The translations under genes were made by a program, and so were the position numbers. The notes beneath the pieces are model-generated. The model was not told the origin of the DNA and did no database searches. It was given only the letters and a program-made list of their open reading frames with translations. Positions 10,885 to 21,815 of a stretch of DNA of 64,000 nucleotides are shown one piece after another (position 1 is the stretch's first letter; every line of letters begins with the position of its first letter). Source of the stretch: Tenebrio molitor (taxonomy: Eukaryota > Arthropoda > Insecta > Coleoptera > Tenebrionidae); NCBI RefSeq assembly GCF_963966145.1, contig NC_091046.1:20956001-21020000 (forward strand). Reading direction: 5' to 3'.

Positions 10885-11037
10885 CAGGGTGTCCCAAAAA
10901 TGGCGTACTAACTACTTACTACTGTATCCAGGATGTTTAAATGTACACGAAAAAAATATGGAAAAAATTTTTCAGACAAAAAAATTAATTATTATTATTT
11001 TTATTATTAACGGTAATACAATGTAAACAAAGATGTA

Positions 11038-11397
11038 CTATTGCGATCAAAAAATTTTGGACACTAATGTCATCGTGCTGTCATACATTCTAAAACAACC
11101 CTTATGTATTAATAACCTCAATTTTGATTGTGTCAATTTTGAAAATGTGAATGTCAGATTTACCGAGAAAATATTCAAAAAGTTGTAAAAATCAGACAAA
11201 TAGAACGAGGTTTTAATTAATAAAAAATATAAAACAAATACTCAAATGTACTCGCATATTAAAAAAATTATATTTTAAACCGGTGTCAAATTGACAACAA
11301 TTTCATCTTTCATGTGACAGTTTCAATAAAGCATGATTTAGAGTAATTTTTTTAATGTGACAGAAGTTTGATGTCCAAAATTTTTTGACCGCCATAG
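11038..11397. mobile_element. 360-bp MITE, CTATTGCGATCAAA family
   Basis: The ends ctattgcgatcaaaaaattt and gaccgccatag pair with divergence and are flanked by TA. A second copy, enlarged by another insertion, is at 39714-40279. It is nested in the element at 10885-12104. Confidence 0.75.
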
Positions 11398-11540
11398 TAC
11401 TCGTACATCATTACCTTGCAATGTTACCGTAGTGGATTTAAAATATTTTTTTCGATTTCCAAAGCTTCTAAATTCACTATTGTGCAGGATTAGATATTGG
11501 TAGTGAGTGTACTTTGTGATAATATGTACGATTAGAGGTA

Positions 11541-11924
11541 CAGTTAATTTCAAAATTATCGAGTACACCTCAAAACTCAAGAAGTCGATTTATTACAGAT
11601 TTTTCCACATGTAAAGATGCCTTTTTGAAATTTGAGCGTCATATTTTTTATATAGGTTAGGTAAGTTTGACAACATAAAATGTCGCTGATATTTTAGAAC
11701 ACCATAATATTGACTGTTTTATCCTCTGCATGGTGCTCTTCGCAATGTTATAATACTGAGCTACCCTCCGGATCTTCTTCTAATTTGGAAAGAATGAGCA
11801 CTTTCGCGTTTTCGGTTAGATTCGGAATTAGTTTGTCAAAATTGACAATGATCATTGACAAAAATTGTAAGTGCATTTCACACTGTAGAAAATTAGGTGT
11901 ACTCTATAATTTTGAAATTAACTG
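11541..11924 (-). mobile_element. Miniature Tc1/mariner element with HTH remnant, copy A
   Basis: The 384-bp unit begins cagttaatttcaaaattat and ends in the complement, with TA on both sides. The minus strand keeps a degraded reading frame related to NLTENAKVLILSKL and the following HTH of the copy at 18644-18823. That resembles the first DNA-binding domain of an IS630/Tc1/mariner transposase. The start codon is lost here. Related copies lie at 18288-18938, 36504-37466 and 44245-44636. Confidence 0.8.
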
Positions 11925-12106
11925 TACCTGTCATGACAATTTAATACATATATTTCAAAATAATTTTCCTGTTAAGTGCCACTTTCAAGGACCGCCAAAT
12001 CAGCAAATAAGTCCAATAGAAGTTTTTAAACATTTTTCTGACGTTTACGGTAGTCTCTTCTACACCGTAGTGCACCGTTAGTACGCCATTTTTGGGACAG
12101 CCTGTA

Positions 12107-12917
12107 TATAACACACAATTTGGAGCTAGAAAATTTTAATTTAAATATCTTAGTGAAGTATTAAAATACTAAATACTAAAAACAATTATTAACTATTAAA
12201 TTACAAAATTATTGTTCTAATAGATAAGTTTCTTGACTGTCTAGGATCAACAATTTCGGGAAGCAAGCATTTTCCATTTTCTGCTTCCAAAAATTATCAT
12301 CTTTGTTTATATGTTCAATTTTTATCGCCCCGTGGCCAGTCCACACACCTAATATGCACGTTTTCTTGCCGGTGATATGAAGTTGCCCTTGAATTTGGTA
12401 GTATACACCGCATATACTCTGATAGACTGCACGTTTTTTGACAGAAGACAGACCCAGAGAGTAGTGTGGTGGGAATTAATCTGGAGGGATACATACAACG
12501 GTTTTCTACATAACGTGAAACAATTGAGATGGAAAGTTTAGTATTTTTCACTGCTTTATGTTTTGGAACTAGAATTTAAAAACGTACAATCTATCACCGT
12601 ACGGAGTATACCAATCATGATTTTTGTTTAAAACAATTTCGCCGCTGCTATTTATTTTGTTTCCAAGCTTTAATAATTTTTTTTCACTACTAGTCTTAGA
12701 AGACATCATTATTGACTCTTGAACTGAACCCAGAAGTAGAATTTCTCTCCTACTAGTTAATAATTTTTCATTTTATTAACCAGTGGTTAATAATGAACAG
12801 CCGTCACCTAGCAACGAAAGATTTTCTTTGATTTCATTGGTTAACGTAGACAACGATTTTCAATTTTCATAGCAACCGTTGAAAAATGAGAACTCAGATC
12901 GTCGCATCGGACCATAG
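12107..12917. other. No recognised feature
   Basis: AT-rich. A 78-codon open frame on the minus strand near 12315-12551 has no recognisable motif and is probably chance. Confidence 0.45.
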
Positions 12918-12919
12918 TA

Positions 12920-13028
12920 CGGTGCGATCAATTAAAAAATAAATCGAGTCGGCGTATTACCTATGGCAACCCATGCTTTAGCATAGGCTCCAAAGCAAAC
13001 TCGATTTATTTTTTAAATGATCGCTCGG
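12920..13028. mobile_element. 109-bp short foldback MITE
   Basis: Arms of 30 bp (cggtgcgatcaattaaaaaa and the near-complement) enclose about 49 bp. TA lies on both sides. It is too short to code. Confidence 0.7.
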
Positions 13029-13163
13029 TATATGTATTATGTTATGAGGAGTAAAAATGAAGTTTTATGTGCTGCGGCTGGTAGATTGGCTGCCGAACGC
13101 TGTGAGGCAGACAAACCAGCCAAAGCACATAAAACCATTTTTGCTCCGAATAACATATATGTA
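13029..13163. repeat. Near-perfect hairpin next to the previous MITE
   Basis: The block tatatgtattatgttatg, with the following ~45 bp, is repeated inverted around a loop of about 25 bp. It begins at the TA that closes the neighbouring MITE, so it is probably a second miniature element sharing that TA. Confidence 0.65.
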
Positions 13164-13254
13164 CTATTTTTTCTTCAAACCTTCATAACAAATTATTTAA
13201 CACATGTTAAGAAACCAGGTAGGAATTTCAAATGATTTAGCTAGTTTACTTTAC

Positions 13255-13372
13255 TGCCGCTCATCAGCGGAGATAATAACTTCACGGACGCCCTCAGCGG
13301 AGATAATAACTTTATCTGCCGCTCTCAGCGGAGATAATAACTTTATCTGCCGCTCGTCAGCTCGTTAAATGG
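13255..13372 (+). repeat. Tandem repeat, ~30-bp unit, three units
   Basis: Three copies of cagcggagataataactt start near 13265, 13295 and 13326, separated by variants of tatctgccgctc. It is a short local array with no homogenised satellite around it. Confidence 0.85.
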
Positions 13373-13515
13373 CATGACAATGAAGTGTCACTTTAGCATC
13401 ATCAATGCAGCAGGATAATGTCATAATTTACGGACGTTTGAAGAAAAAATAATTTAATTAATAAATTATTATTAGAAAGGGTTTTAACGTATCTAGTAGT
13501 GAAAAAAATAATATA

Positions 13516-13840
13516 CAGGCTGTTTGATAAAAAACGCCTCAACCCATAACTTTTTAATTTATTATCCGATTTCAATGAACAAAAAAACCAAAGATAATAA
13601 TAATTTTTTTTTTTGCGTTATTTTCAGTAGCTACCGATAGTCAACTTTTTTTTTTTTTTTTAATGGACACATGTAGTTTTTTAGGCTTAGTCTGGTAAAG
13701 TATTTTTTTCTGAATCTAATGATGTATTGAAAGTTATCCTTGGTCCATGGCTGACTAAAAAAAAAAAATAAAACAATTTTTAATTGTGGTTCAACTTATT
13801 ATGAAATTTTCGAGTGTGCCGTGAAAAACAATTAAAAAAT
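13516..13840 (+). mobile_element. CAGGCTGTTTGAT family element, copy 1
   Basis: Begins caggctgtttgataaaaaac after TA and runs to a gtgtgccgtgaaaaacaatt end. Other copies are at 28336-29755 (split), 30520-30856, 46695-46985, 47572-47908 and 63720-64000. Its far end does not pair clearly with its start, so it may be one half of a longer element. Confidence 0.75.
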
Positions 13841-14536
13841 GTCTTCTCTACCTTGGTGTATAATTACTATTTGTTCAATAGCGTCGTTTCGAGTCATTTA
13901 TTTTTATATAAGCTGTATATGGACATTTTATCTCTACGATATGATCGTCTTCAACAATTCCATCGGGGAAAGTCCCTAAGTAATAACTTTCTTTTTCCTC
14001 AAAAAGACCGCAACGATTGATGTTAATTTTTTCTCTTATTTCGAGTTCTTTCCGAGCGTCATCTTCATACTAACATCTAGTTTGTTACATGTTCAAGTTT
14101 GCTAATGACAATTAATTTTTCTCCCTACCGGTTAGAAATGTAGGCTGTGGATACCTCATTTGAGGTGAGAAAATTCAACTTTCTCGCTAAGGTAAGAAAG
14201 TTAAATCATGAAATGTTTATGGTAAAACTGTACCAAAATACAAATGTCAAAAGTGAAATAAGTTATTGATAAATGAAAGCCAATTCAATGAAGTAAGTTG
14301 GTAGCTCAATCATATAATCTGGAAAATAAACAGATAAGCTAGGTAGGTAGATTACTTTACCCTGTTTATATCAAATTTTCGAACAAACCTCAAATCTTCA
14401 AATGCGATGACAAGTTAATTAAACAAATAACACAGCCTACTATTCAATTCTCAAAATTTTCGTTTTAATCATGAATATAACCATCTTTTTTGACTTTTTT
14501 CAACAAAGTTGTGCCGGTAGGGAAAAAAATTGTATT
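13841..14536. other. Mostly unassigned; weak inverted pair
   Basis: An imperfect inverted pair aatttttctccctaccgg (near 14115) and ccggtagggaaaaaaatt (near 14513) may mark a decayed MITE. Nothing else was recognised. Confidence 0.4.
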
Positions 14537-14657
14537 CAAACCTTGTGAAGAAAGTGTCCTTGCAGACCTTAGGCACTTACAAACCTCGTCTACGACTCGG
14601 TTTATAATCTTTGCCTGCGGTCTGCAAGAAACCACTTTCTTACCTTGGTTTGAAATA
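14537..14657. repeat. 120-bp imperfect hairpin
   Basis: The arms ttcaaaccttgtgaagaaag and its near-complement extend about 40 bp each, including ccttgcagacc/ggtctgcaag. It could be a small foldback element. Confidence 0.65.
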
Positions 14658-14885
14658 TACTATTGTCGCCTCTGAAGTGGGTTTAAAAAAAAAACGGTAT
14701 CCTTAGTTGCGATTTTCGTTTAAAAAAAAAACATTAATTTGACAAGACAAATATCGTACCGAACAAATATAAATAATTGTGTGCACCAAACCCCAATTGA
14801 GGTAAAAGATAATTTAAGTAGTTTTTTTTGACGTTCATTAAATTATTTATCCAGGGTTTTTGATAAATTGGGCGGAAAACTCCAA

Positions 14886-15058
14886 TTTGTTCCGTTCCTG
14901 TTCCGTGACTGTTCCGTTCCTGTTCTGTTCCAGTTCCGTTCCTGCTCCGTTCCTGTTCCGTTCCTGTTCTGTTCCTGTTCTGTTCCTGTTCTGTTCCTGT
15001 TTTGTTCCTGTTTTGTTCCTGTTTTGTTCCTGTTTTGTTCCTGTTTTGTTCCTGTTCA
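14886..15058. repeat. Minisatellite, 11-12 bp unit
   Basis: About fifteen units of the type gttcctgttctg or gttcctgtttt. Both strands give long open frames of low complexity here, which are artefacts of the repeat, not genes. Confidence 0.95.
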
Positions 15059-15088
15059 CGTTTGGCGTTGAATTTAATAAGGTTTATA

Positions 15089-15818
15089 CAGAGTGTCCCC
15101 AAAAAAGAAGACGAGTCCATAGCTCCCTTATTTATCGGAGGATTTTAATTATCTATACACCAAATTAAATGGTTGTTAATAGGCTACAGAACGGCTCAAT
15201 AAATTCACGTATAGCTCCAAGGGCTTCAAGACTAAATTGTCAAAATATTTTTTTTCAAATGGGATTACATACTTTTTTTTAGTAATTCTGATAGAGATTT
15301 TAATTCTGAAAGCAACAATGTATCACAAGTATAACTTCACATAAAAAAAAATAACACTAACTTTTGAAACAAATGACGAACACCAAGCGAGAAGCTATCA
15401 AAATGCATTGTGTTACAATATAATAACCAAATTAAGGTAGCTGGAAAAACAAATGACAAATAATAAACATGTGGGATTGCGCAGATATGCCGCCAATGTT
15501 TAGCGCAAAATGGAACATAGACGATAGTAGCGTTTTTTTACATTTTTTTTGGTGAATGTTAGGTATTTAAGTGTATACTTGTGATACATTGTTGTTTTCA
15601 GAATAAAAATCTCTATCAGAATTATTAAAAAAATATATGTAATCCCATTTGAAAAAAAATATTTTGACAGTTTACCCTTGAAGCCCATGAGGCTATACTT
15701 GAATTTATTAGACCATTTTGTAGCCTATTAACAGCCATTTAATTTGGTGTACAGATAATTAAAATCTTCCGATAAATAACGGAGTTATGGACTCGTCTTC
15801 TTTTTTGGGGACACTCTG
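15089..15818. mobile_element. 730-bp foldback element with long arms, copy 1
   Basis: The ends cagagtgtccccaaaaaaga and its complement are flanked by TA. The arms stay alignable for about 270 bp and include a shared ggaggattttaattatc block. The middle carries caaattaaggtagctgg. This copy is uninterrupted and gives the empty-site reference for the nested insertions at 24437-26001 and 54137-55188. It is non-coding. Confidence 0.85.
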
Positions 15819-16224
15819 TAGTTTAGTTTTCGTTTGATAGTTTATAAATTAAGTTAAATTTTGTCAGCCAAAGCTTTGGTATACGAGTACATCCTTTAAC
15901 CGGATTTGTTAGTATTAATTTCGTGTTAATTAATTTTTTGTGTTATGAATTAATTTTTTTTTTTTTTTTAAAATATTATTTATTATTCGATTCTTTTAGA
16001 CTTTCTTCCCAGTCAGGAAGTCGTTCCTATTTTCTTTTGACTGTGGTGGCGCCCAACTGTATTTGTTATCCCCTTTAGCTAGACCACCGAGCCCGCCGGC
16101 GAACAGTTGCCGAAAGGAAGACCGATTTTTTTAGGTTACAACATTTTGTCATGCTTTATGGATTTCACGTTGTCCAAAATTGTAGAATATAATAAATTTT
16201 TAACTGTTTTTGACTATTTTTTCG
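15819..16224. other. Unassigned
   Basis: Contains a long T/A run near 15955-15975 and a short GC-richer patch near 16080-16110. No feature could be assigned. Confidence 0.4.
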
Positions 16225-16547
16225 ATGTTTGCAGATTTTTGCAAAATTAGGGGCCGTCAACAATTTTCGTCGTTCTTCAAGCCACTTCCCATTTTCGGAT
16301 TGAAAACGCGTTTCTTTTTCCAACTCTTTAGCCTCTTCTTCGGTTCTTTTTATTGAAGATAAACATTCAACTGCTTCGTCTTAATCTGTTTTTTCCATAT
16401 CTGCTTTTTGACAGTCATTTCCGTAATCTTTATCTTGGGAGCTTTTTAAAATTTTCTTTTGCATGTAGCTTTTACTTTTTTTTAGCCAGTCTTTGAGTTC
16501 CACTCGCCGAATAATTTCATTTATGGAAATTGGTTTGCTTGTTTGCT
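16225..16547 (-). pseudogene. Relic resembling the start of a YqaJ-type nuclease domain
   Basis: Read on the minus strand, one frame runs with a single stop (TAA at 16381-16383) for about 105 codons. It ends in ETRFQSENGKWLEERRKL followed by LTAPNFAKICKH. That pattern is close to the opening of the YqaJ-like recombinase/exonuclease domain (R-x-Q-S...W...R..R-x-T-A-S-x-F), as found in repeated insect genes. The preceding part is lysine- and glutamate-rich. The catalytic D/E-x-K region would lie downstream and was not found. The neighbours are a foldback element and a MITE. The assignment rests on remembered motif similarity only. Confidence 0.45.
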
Positions 16548-16673
16548 ACGCTCTCATATTTTGTATGGACCAATTTAGTGTTATGGGACACCATCGCTGC
16601 AGTGCACCTCGTTGCATATGAATTTTTTAAAATTTTTATTCTTTGTAGCGTATTAATTAAAGAGTAATAGGTA

Positions 16674-16948
16674 CAGTCGCGGCCGTTGAAATCTCAGACA
16701 GGAAAGATTTAAACACTCTGTATAAATTCCGAAATTTGATTAGCGTAAACAGGATTTTCATCAAGGATTATAAAGTCAGTGTCAGTTTTTGACATATTAG
16801 ATCAGAATCGAGCGTAACTTTTGAAATGCCGCAATTATCTGATTTGCAAAAATGTGTTAGACTGAGGGACGGACATCTTGAGAAACGTCACTTTCGGTAC
16901 CATTTACAAAGCTAAAAGTTTGTCGCGAGTTTTCAACGGCCGCGACTG
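16674..16948 (+). mobile_element. 275-bp MITE with a transposase HTH remnant
   Basis: The ends cagtcgcggccgttgaaa and the complement are flanked by TA. Near 16828 the plus strand has ATG followed by MPQLSDLQKCV-like codons and then a degraded stretch. This is the usual opening of the first HTH in a Tc1-like transposase. It is a second miniature family, unrelated in sequence to the one at 11541, that keeps only this domain. Confidence 0.7.
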
Positions 16949-16950
16949 TA

Positions 16951-17517
16951 CATACTGCATAGTTCATTATTAATTTGATTACTTATTTTTACAAGGTCGC
17001 TAAAAAGTATGGACACAGCTAAATATTTTCAGAACGATTTAGCAGAGCTTGTTGAAATTTGGCACACAATTAGAAGTGTTAAAATTCTATCATCTGAGAT
17101 TTTTTTTTCAATTTTATAATATTTATTTTGAAGATGCGAGGCTAACTTGATTTTTTTTAAATGGCACGGGGAGTCAAATTTAATATTTTTAAAAAGAGTA
17201 TTTTTTGTGAATTCAGTGATGTAACACATGCCCACATCGCCGTCATTTTGAACGTCTTTTTAACATAAAATTTTTGTGTTTGTCGTTTAAACTTTTAGTT
17301 TTTGTTTCTATTAAAATGTATCCTGTTTCAGTTAAATGTCTTATTTTTACACTTATTATTGACTTTATTTTTTGGTCAAAGTACAGACGGCAAAGAACTA
17401 ACGACAGCTAAAAAAACAGCATTTCCAAGACTAACTAAATTTTACATTTTTTCAAATTTTTTCATTATGAAATGAATCCACTTTCAAATTTTAATACATC
17501 TTTACCATATAAACGTT
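16951..17517. other. No recognised feature
   Basis: AT-rich. The segment aaaaagtatggacac near 17005 resembles a Tc1-type end, but no partner was found. Confidence 0.4.
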
Positions 17518-17519
17518 TA

Positions 17520-17770
17520 TAGTTCTCCCAGAGCTGCAGCGATTTTATGGCAGGGCAATAGTAATTATTACGCCTGTTGAGATGCCGATAAGCGACATAA
17601 ACAGACCCCTGTCAATCATCATTTTCGTTCTATACCTGTCAGTTTACAGGGTAGTACTTGGACGAATTTACGATTAGGGGTTGTACTTGCGGTTTAAACC
17701 TATTGTCGGTGTTGTTAACGTTTATACAATGGTACCCTGCCATAAAATCGCTGCAGCTCTGGGAGAACTA
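17520..17770. mobile_element. 251-bp MITE, TAGTTCTCCCAG ends
   Basis: The arms tagttctcccagagctgcag and its complement continue for about 37 bp. TA lies on both sides. The first bases resemble the 218-228 bp family at 51979-52196 and 54887-55114 (TAGTTTTCCCA), so one transposase could have moved both. Confidence 0.85.
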
Positions 17771-17772
17771 TA

Positions 17773-18285
17773 CTTAGGGATCTTTTGCATTAGGCGAATA
17801 ATAGAGTAATAAATCTACCCTCGACCATCCCTCGACCCACAGCCGAACGAAGTTTCTGTGAAAACGGCAATGAGTAAGATAAGAAGGGTAGCAAGAAAAG
17901 GATAGTGTGCTTTTGAATACAAATTTAGAGACAAATCGTTCCGGCAAAATTACAGATAGATGAATAGTCGGATTTCAATGGGATTTTTTTTGAACGATGT
18001 AAAACTAAATAATCTAAAATTTGACGGGATGATTTGTTAAAATACGTACTTTGAGTTAAGATATGCCTGATTTTCAGATTCCTATAAACACTCATGTATG
18101 AATGTAAGGTTTTTGGCCCTTAAAATTGGTATTTTGAAAATCCATACGATCAGTTTGTAGAAAAAAGTGCAAGGATTCCAAAAATATAAATTTGATTCGG
18201 AAAAATTGAAAAATAACTAATGCCGGAACTATACATTGAAAACCCCATAAGACTGGTAGGGTGAGAACTCCTCTTAAACAAATTG
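17773..18285. other. No recognised feature
   Basis: AT-rich sequence. No paired ends and no convincing coding frame. Confidence 0.4.
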
Positions 18286-18287
18286 TA

Positions 18288-18938
18288 CAGTTAATTTCAA
18301 AATTATAGAGTACTATTGCGGACACGGAATCTTGACCACAACTGACATTTAACGGATGTGTGAACTGGCCTTTATTGAATATAACCCAACTTTTTTCTCG
18401 ATAATTTAATTCATGTATAAAAAATCCCATAAGCCGCGATGCATTTGTCACTTTGACATCGGATAAAGTTAGCCCTAACTTTGCATCTGGATAAAATGTG
18501 CTTAAACTTCCATGGCAAACTTTTTCGAACCTGATTAGTGATTATTGTTTGTTGTTATGATAACTAAGAAAATGTAATGGGCGGGGCAAATAAATGTTAC
18601 GTTGTCCTTAGTATAATGATCAACGCCAATTTTGACAAATAAAATGCTTAATCTAACCGAAAACGCGAAAGTGCTCATTCTTTCCAAATTAAAAGAAGGG
18701 TGGTTGATCCGAAGGGTAACCCAGTATTATAATATCGCGAATAGCACCGTGCAGAAGATAAAACAGACAATATTATGGTGTTCTAAAATATCTGCGACGT
18801 TTTATGTTGTCAAACTCACCTAACCTATTTAAAATATGACGTTCAAATTTTAAAAAGGTATCTTTACAAGTGGAAAAAAACTGTAATAAATCAACTTCTT
18901 GATTTTTCAGATGTACTCTATAATTTTGAAATTAACTG
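18288..18938 (+). mobile_element. Miniature Tc1/mariner element with HTH, copy B, carrying an insertion
   Basis: Both termini match copy A, with TA outside. Between about 18311 and 18612 there is extra sequence starting tattgcggacacggaatctt, which matches the start of 63488. The end of the extra sequence (ttacgttgtccttagtata) recurs inverted at 19306-19365. The HTH reading frame lies after this insertion. Confidence 0.75.
18644..18823 (+). CDS. 59-aa transposase HTH fragment
   Basis: Starts at ATG and reads MLNLTENAKVLILSKLKE, followed by RRVTQYYNIANSTVQKIK. The second half is a clear helix-turn-helix. This corresponds to the first DNA-binding subdomain of IS630/Tc1/mariner transposases; the catalytic part is absent. 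An open short frame in a miniature element can be chance survival. It might instead bind the element ends and block transposition, but that is inference. Copies A, C and D have damaged versions. Confidence 0.5.
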   Translation: MLNLTENAKVLILSKLKEGWLIRRVTQYYNIANSTVQKIKQTILWCSKISATFYVVKLT

Positions 18939-18940
18939 TA

Positions 18941-19611
18941 CGTCACAGGATTTCATTTTTCGAACTTTATGTTCATCTGTATACAGGATTATTCATGTAA
19001 AATGACGAGTCCAAACCTGGTAAAAATGCAAACCAAAATACATTTTACAAACCATTATGTTTTGGTATTTAAAAATTAAATCAGGAATCTAAGTATAGGC
19101 TCAGACACCTGTTGATTTTTTAGCGATCAGTAACAGACTCGGTTGATTCTAAAACGGTTTTTAGTGAGAAATTTGAAATTTTGACATTTTCTGGTGTCTG
19201 AAACGTCAAAGCAAATCACTGTCAAAATAAGTATGTCACATAAATCAGTTATCTAAGTACATATTTTGCAGTTATTTATCTCGTTGACTCATCGTGCAAT
19301 CTACCTATACTAAGGACAACGTAACATTTTATCTGCCCTGCCCATTTCATTTTCTTAGTTACCAATCAAATAGGTTGTTAAGACGATCTGATTTACACAG
19401 TAAAAATTTCTGACATTCGAATTGTCTTAATGACATTTTATTTTTTAGAACCTAAAGCAATAATTGTGGACTTGACAGCAAAATTCTAACCTTAACTTTT
19501 TTACATGGCAAATGTGATGAAAAGTTGTACAGATTGAACCGGGCTTTGATTCTGATTGGTCAATTTTAGTGGGCGGAGCTGATAAAAAGTTATAACGGCA
19601 ATACTATAATA
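18941..19611. other. Unassigned, with one solo inverted arm
   Basis: The block at 19306-19365 is the inverse of 18554-18617 (including actaaggacaacgtaac). The rest is AT-rich with no gene. Confidence 0.45.
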
Positions 19612-20050
19612 CAGGGTTATTATAAATGTTTGTAGTCGAAGTAGGCGTAAAAACTGAATGTAAAATTTATGTTTGCCGCTCCACATAGAAAACATCAAAA
19701 TGATGTGAATAAGTGAGTACGGTGTGTACACATTTAACGGTGTGTTCACACACAGGAATTAAATTGGGTGCAAAACAACTCAATATTTTTAAGATTGGTT
19801 GCAAAACAACTTAAAATTTTTGGATTCAATCGTTAATTAAAAAACCGCACCGCACTTTTCACCCAACCCAAAGTATAGTAAATCCAAAAATCTCCTGGAC
19901 TGTCAAAATTAAATCTATAGTGTGTCTCAATTCTAAATTTCTACCAATACTGCATTCTACGTAGAAATACAACCGGCAACACTGTTTGGTGAAAAATGCG
20001 TCATTTTGTATTTGTGAGGTTATCATTCTGTGTCCGTTTTTACTACTCAA
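19612..20050 (+). mobile_element. Partial copy of the CAGGGTTATTATAAATG element
   Basis: The left terminus, preceded by TA, is the same as that at 26421. Further right, ttggattcaatcgttaat and caccgcacttttcac recur near 50620-50680. No right terminus was found, so the end is approximate. Confidence 0.5.
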
Positions 20051-20428
20051 GATTTTAGAATAAAGGAAAAGAACGTGCTAACCGTTTTATCTCTTCGAAA
20101 CATTTTACTGGAGCATTTTTCATTTTAGCGTCAAGTAAATTACGTTGTTTTCGAATCATGTTTATAAAATAATTATACTGCCAACTTTAGTTGTTATAAC
20201 AGTCCCCAGTTTAGAAATATTTTTATCTACGATCATGTAAAAAGTAGGCACTTTTTGCACTAAAAATCGTTGCCAAAGTTGACGTTTAGTGAATTGACGG
20301 AATCGTGCCATAAAACTTTTAGTCCACGATTATGTCAAACAAAAAAATTGTGTTATAAAATTTTTAGTGCACGATTATGTCAAAAAAGAAGAAATCTGTA
20401 ATAACGATTTTTATATTTATTTAATATC

Positions 20429-20452
20429 ACTGACCTCTAGAGGTCAGTGATT
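20429..20452. repeat. Perfect 24-bp palindrome
   Basis: tcactgacctct followed by its exact complement, with no loop. It lies about 60 bp downstream of the tyrosine recombinase relic's stop codon. It could be chance or a cruciform-forming site. Confidence 0.7.
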
Positions 20453-20509
20453 TAATATACAGAGTGTTGGTATTAACAAAACATAGATACATATTTACTA
20501 TTAAAAGAA

Positions 20510-21707
20510 TTAATTCTTCCCTATATGTACATCCACTTTACAGTTGGTGCATTTTTTAACAATAATCTTCGGTAAAGAGTTTGGTACTTGAGGCTGTGAG
20601 GATTTGGCAGTGCTTGGCAGTTGAGAAGATGTACCCATTTCATTTTCCGCACGACTAGTAGAAGAAGTACTAGGCTGATTTTCTCCTATCCCCAAAATTT
20701 TATTGGAAATGGAAATCTTATTTGCTATGGATTCCTCCACATACGACTCTGCCACGGTTGTACTCCTCCATCCTCCATGCCTCTTTAGAGATAATATGTC
20801 TCCTCCAGCATTGACAAGGATGGTGGCAGAGGATCTAATGATAATAGTAAATAATATATGAGTGTATAATATACGAGTTTATAATAATTACCTTCTAAAA
20901 GTGTGACCACTATACTCATGTGGATTTGTCAAGCCAAGATATTTAGCAATGTCACTAGGTATTTTTCCAAAGGTATTAATCCCGACTGGTTGGGTGGAAC
21001 ATTTTCCATTTCGATAAAAAACAAATAATCGCTCATGTTTTGTATGTGAAGGTCTAAGGTCTAAAGTCTATAAATTTCAACCATATTTTTGATGTCATGA
21101 TCTCTTCCATCAATGACAAAAGTTCGGGGTTTATTGGTTTTCGTGTCAGGTATTTTCACTACTAAGATAGAACCAGTGTCTTCTATATCTTTAGTGCTCA
21201 TCTTGAGAAACTCTTCCCTTCTACACGCGCCTGCAATTCCAAAAATAGACACGACCTGCAGTTTTAGAATATTATAATTAATTGAAAATAATTACAATGA
21301 AGTTATTTACCTTCATCATCAAGTATGTTTCGTCTGGTGCTCCATTAATAAATTTGTAAATTTGGTCCTTGCTGAATACTTTAGACTTCTTACATTGATA
21401 GCCTGCCGATTGCCGTTTCATAAACGCAGTTAATTTAAAAAAATGTTTAAGGTCGATGTTTTTTTTTATCAGCAGCGAAGACTTTACCATAGAGTATTCC
21501 GACCAAAGACTTGATGGTTTTACATGTTTAGCCCTGTCAGCAAAATAAGCTAGACACACATTTTCCGTTACATTCATTTCGACCTTGTTCCTTCTTGAAC
21601 ACCAGTTCGTACTGTTGGCGAGACTTTTGGGGTAGTAAATTTAAAGTAGCTTTACGTGCAGCTTCAAATACTTCCGGGGGAATATTTTCTTCATTGTTTT
21701 CACACAT
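20510..21707 (-). pseudogene. Crypton-like tyrosine recombinase, three exons, two frameshifts
   Basis: The likely start is the ATG at 21707 (MCENNEENIPPEVFEAA). Exon 1 runs to 21311 and carries the core-binding domain. A frame break near 21575 falls within it, with apparent loss of some codons. Intron 1 is 55 bp (21256-21310, gtaaat...ctgcag). Exon 2 contains the first catalytic Arg (GACRREE), then a 1-base break near 21065, then SGHTFRR with the H-x-x-R pair. Intron 2 is 57 bp (20835-20891, gtaatt...cattag). Exon 3 has KRHGGWRS and AESYVEE, with the likely nucleophile Tyr. So all catalytic residues survive. A serine-rich tail ends at 20510. This layout matches Crypton YR elements and their domesticated relatives in insects. 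No terminal repeats were seen, as expected. Two frameshifts suggest decay, unless they are sequence errors. Confidence 0.75.
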
Positions 21708-21795
21708 TTTTTCAAAAATTTGTTTCCACTTTACAAATGGCGTCTTAAATTCGTACACTTTGTTTACAAACTGGGTGCTAAACAACGCATTTAAG

Positions 21796-21815
21796 AAATA
21801 TATGCAGTGACGTCA
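21796..21815 (-). promoter_or_regulatory. CRE plus TATA-like promoter of the recombinase relic
   Basis: On the minus strand a perfect CRE palindrome (TGACGTCA, 21808-21815) is followed after a few bases by gcatatattt, about 90-100 bp upstream of the ATG at 21707. The order and spacing look promoter-like. It is a motif call only. Confidence 0.35.

Larger units (their letters stand above)
10885..12104. mobile_element. 1.2-kb TIR element carrying two nested MITEs
   Basis: The ends pair as cagggtgtcccaaaaatggc and its complement, extending over about 28 bp, with TA on both sides. Inside lie 11038-11397 and 11541-11924, so the element itself is under 480 bp. The CAGGGTGTCCC start is common among Tc1/mariner and related insect elements. 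It has no coding sequence of its own. Confidence 0.75.

Noticed and set aside
12315..12551. 78-codon minus-strand frame with several Cys
   Set aside because: Cysteine spacing fits no known finger, and no neighbouring exon or repeat supports it.
13255..13372. Possible CRISPR-like array
   Set aside because: Three near-contiguous ~30-bp units without unique spacers; a simple tandem repeat in a eukaryotic sequence.
14734..15168. Long low-complexity open frames on both strands over the gttcctgtt array
   Set aside because: They follow from the 11-12 bp tandem unit having no stops in several frames; there is no start context or recognisable domain.
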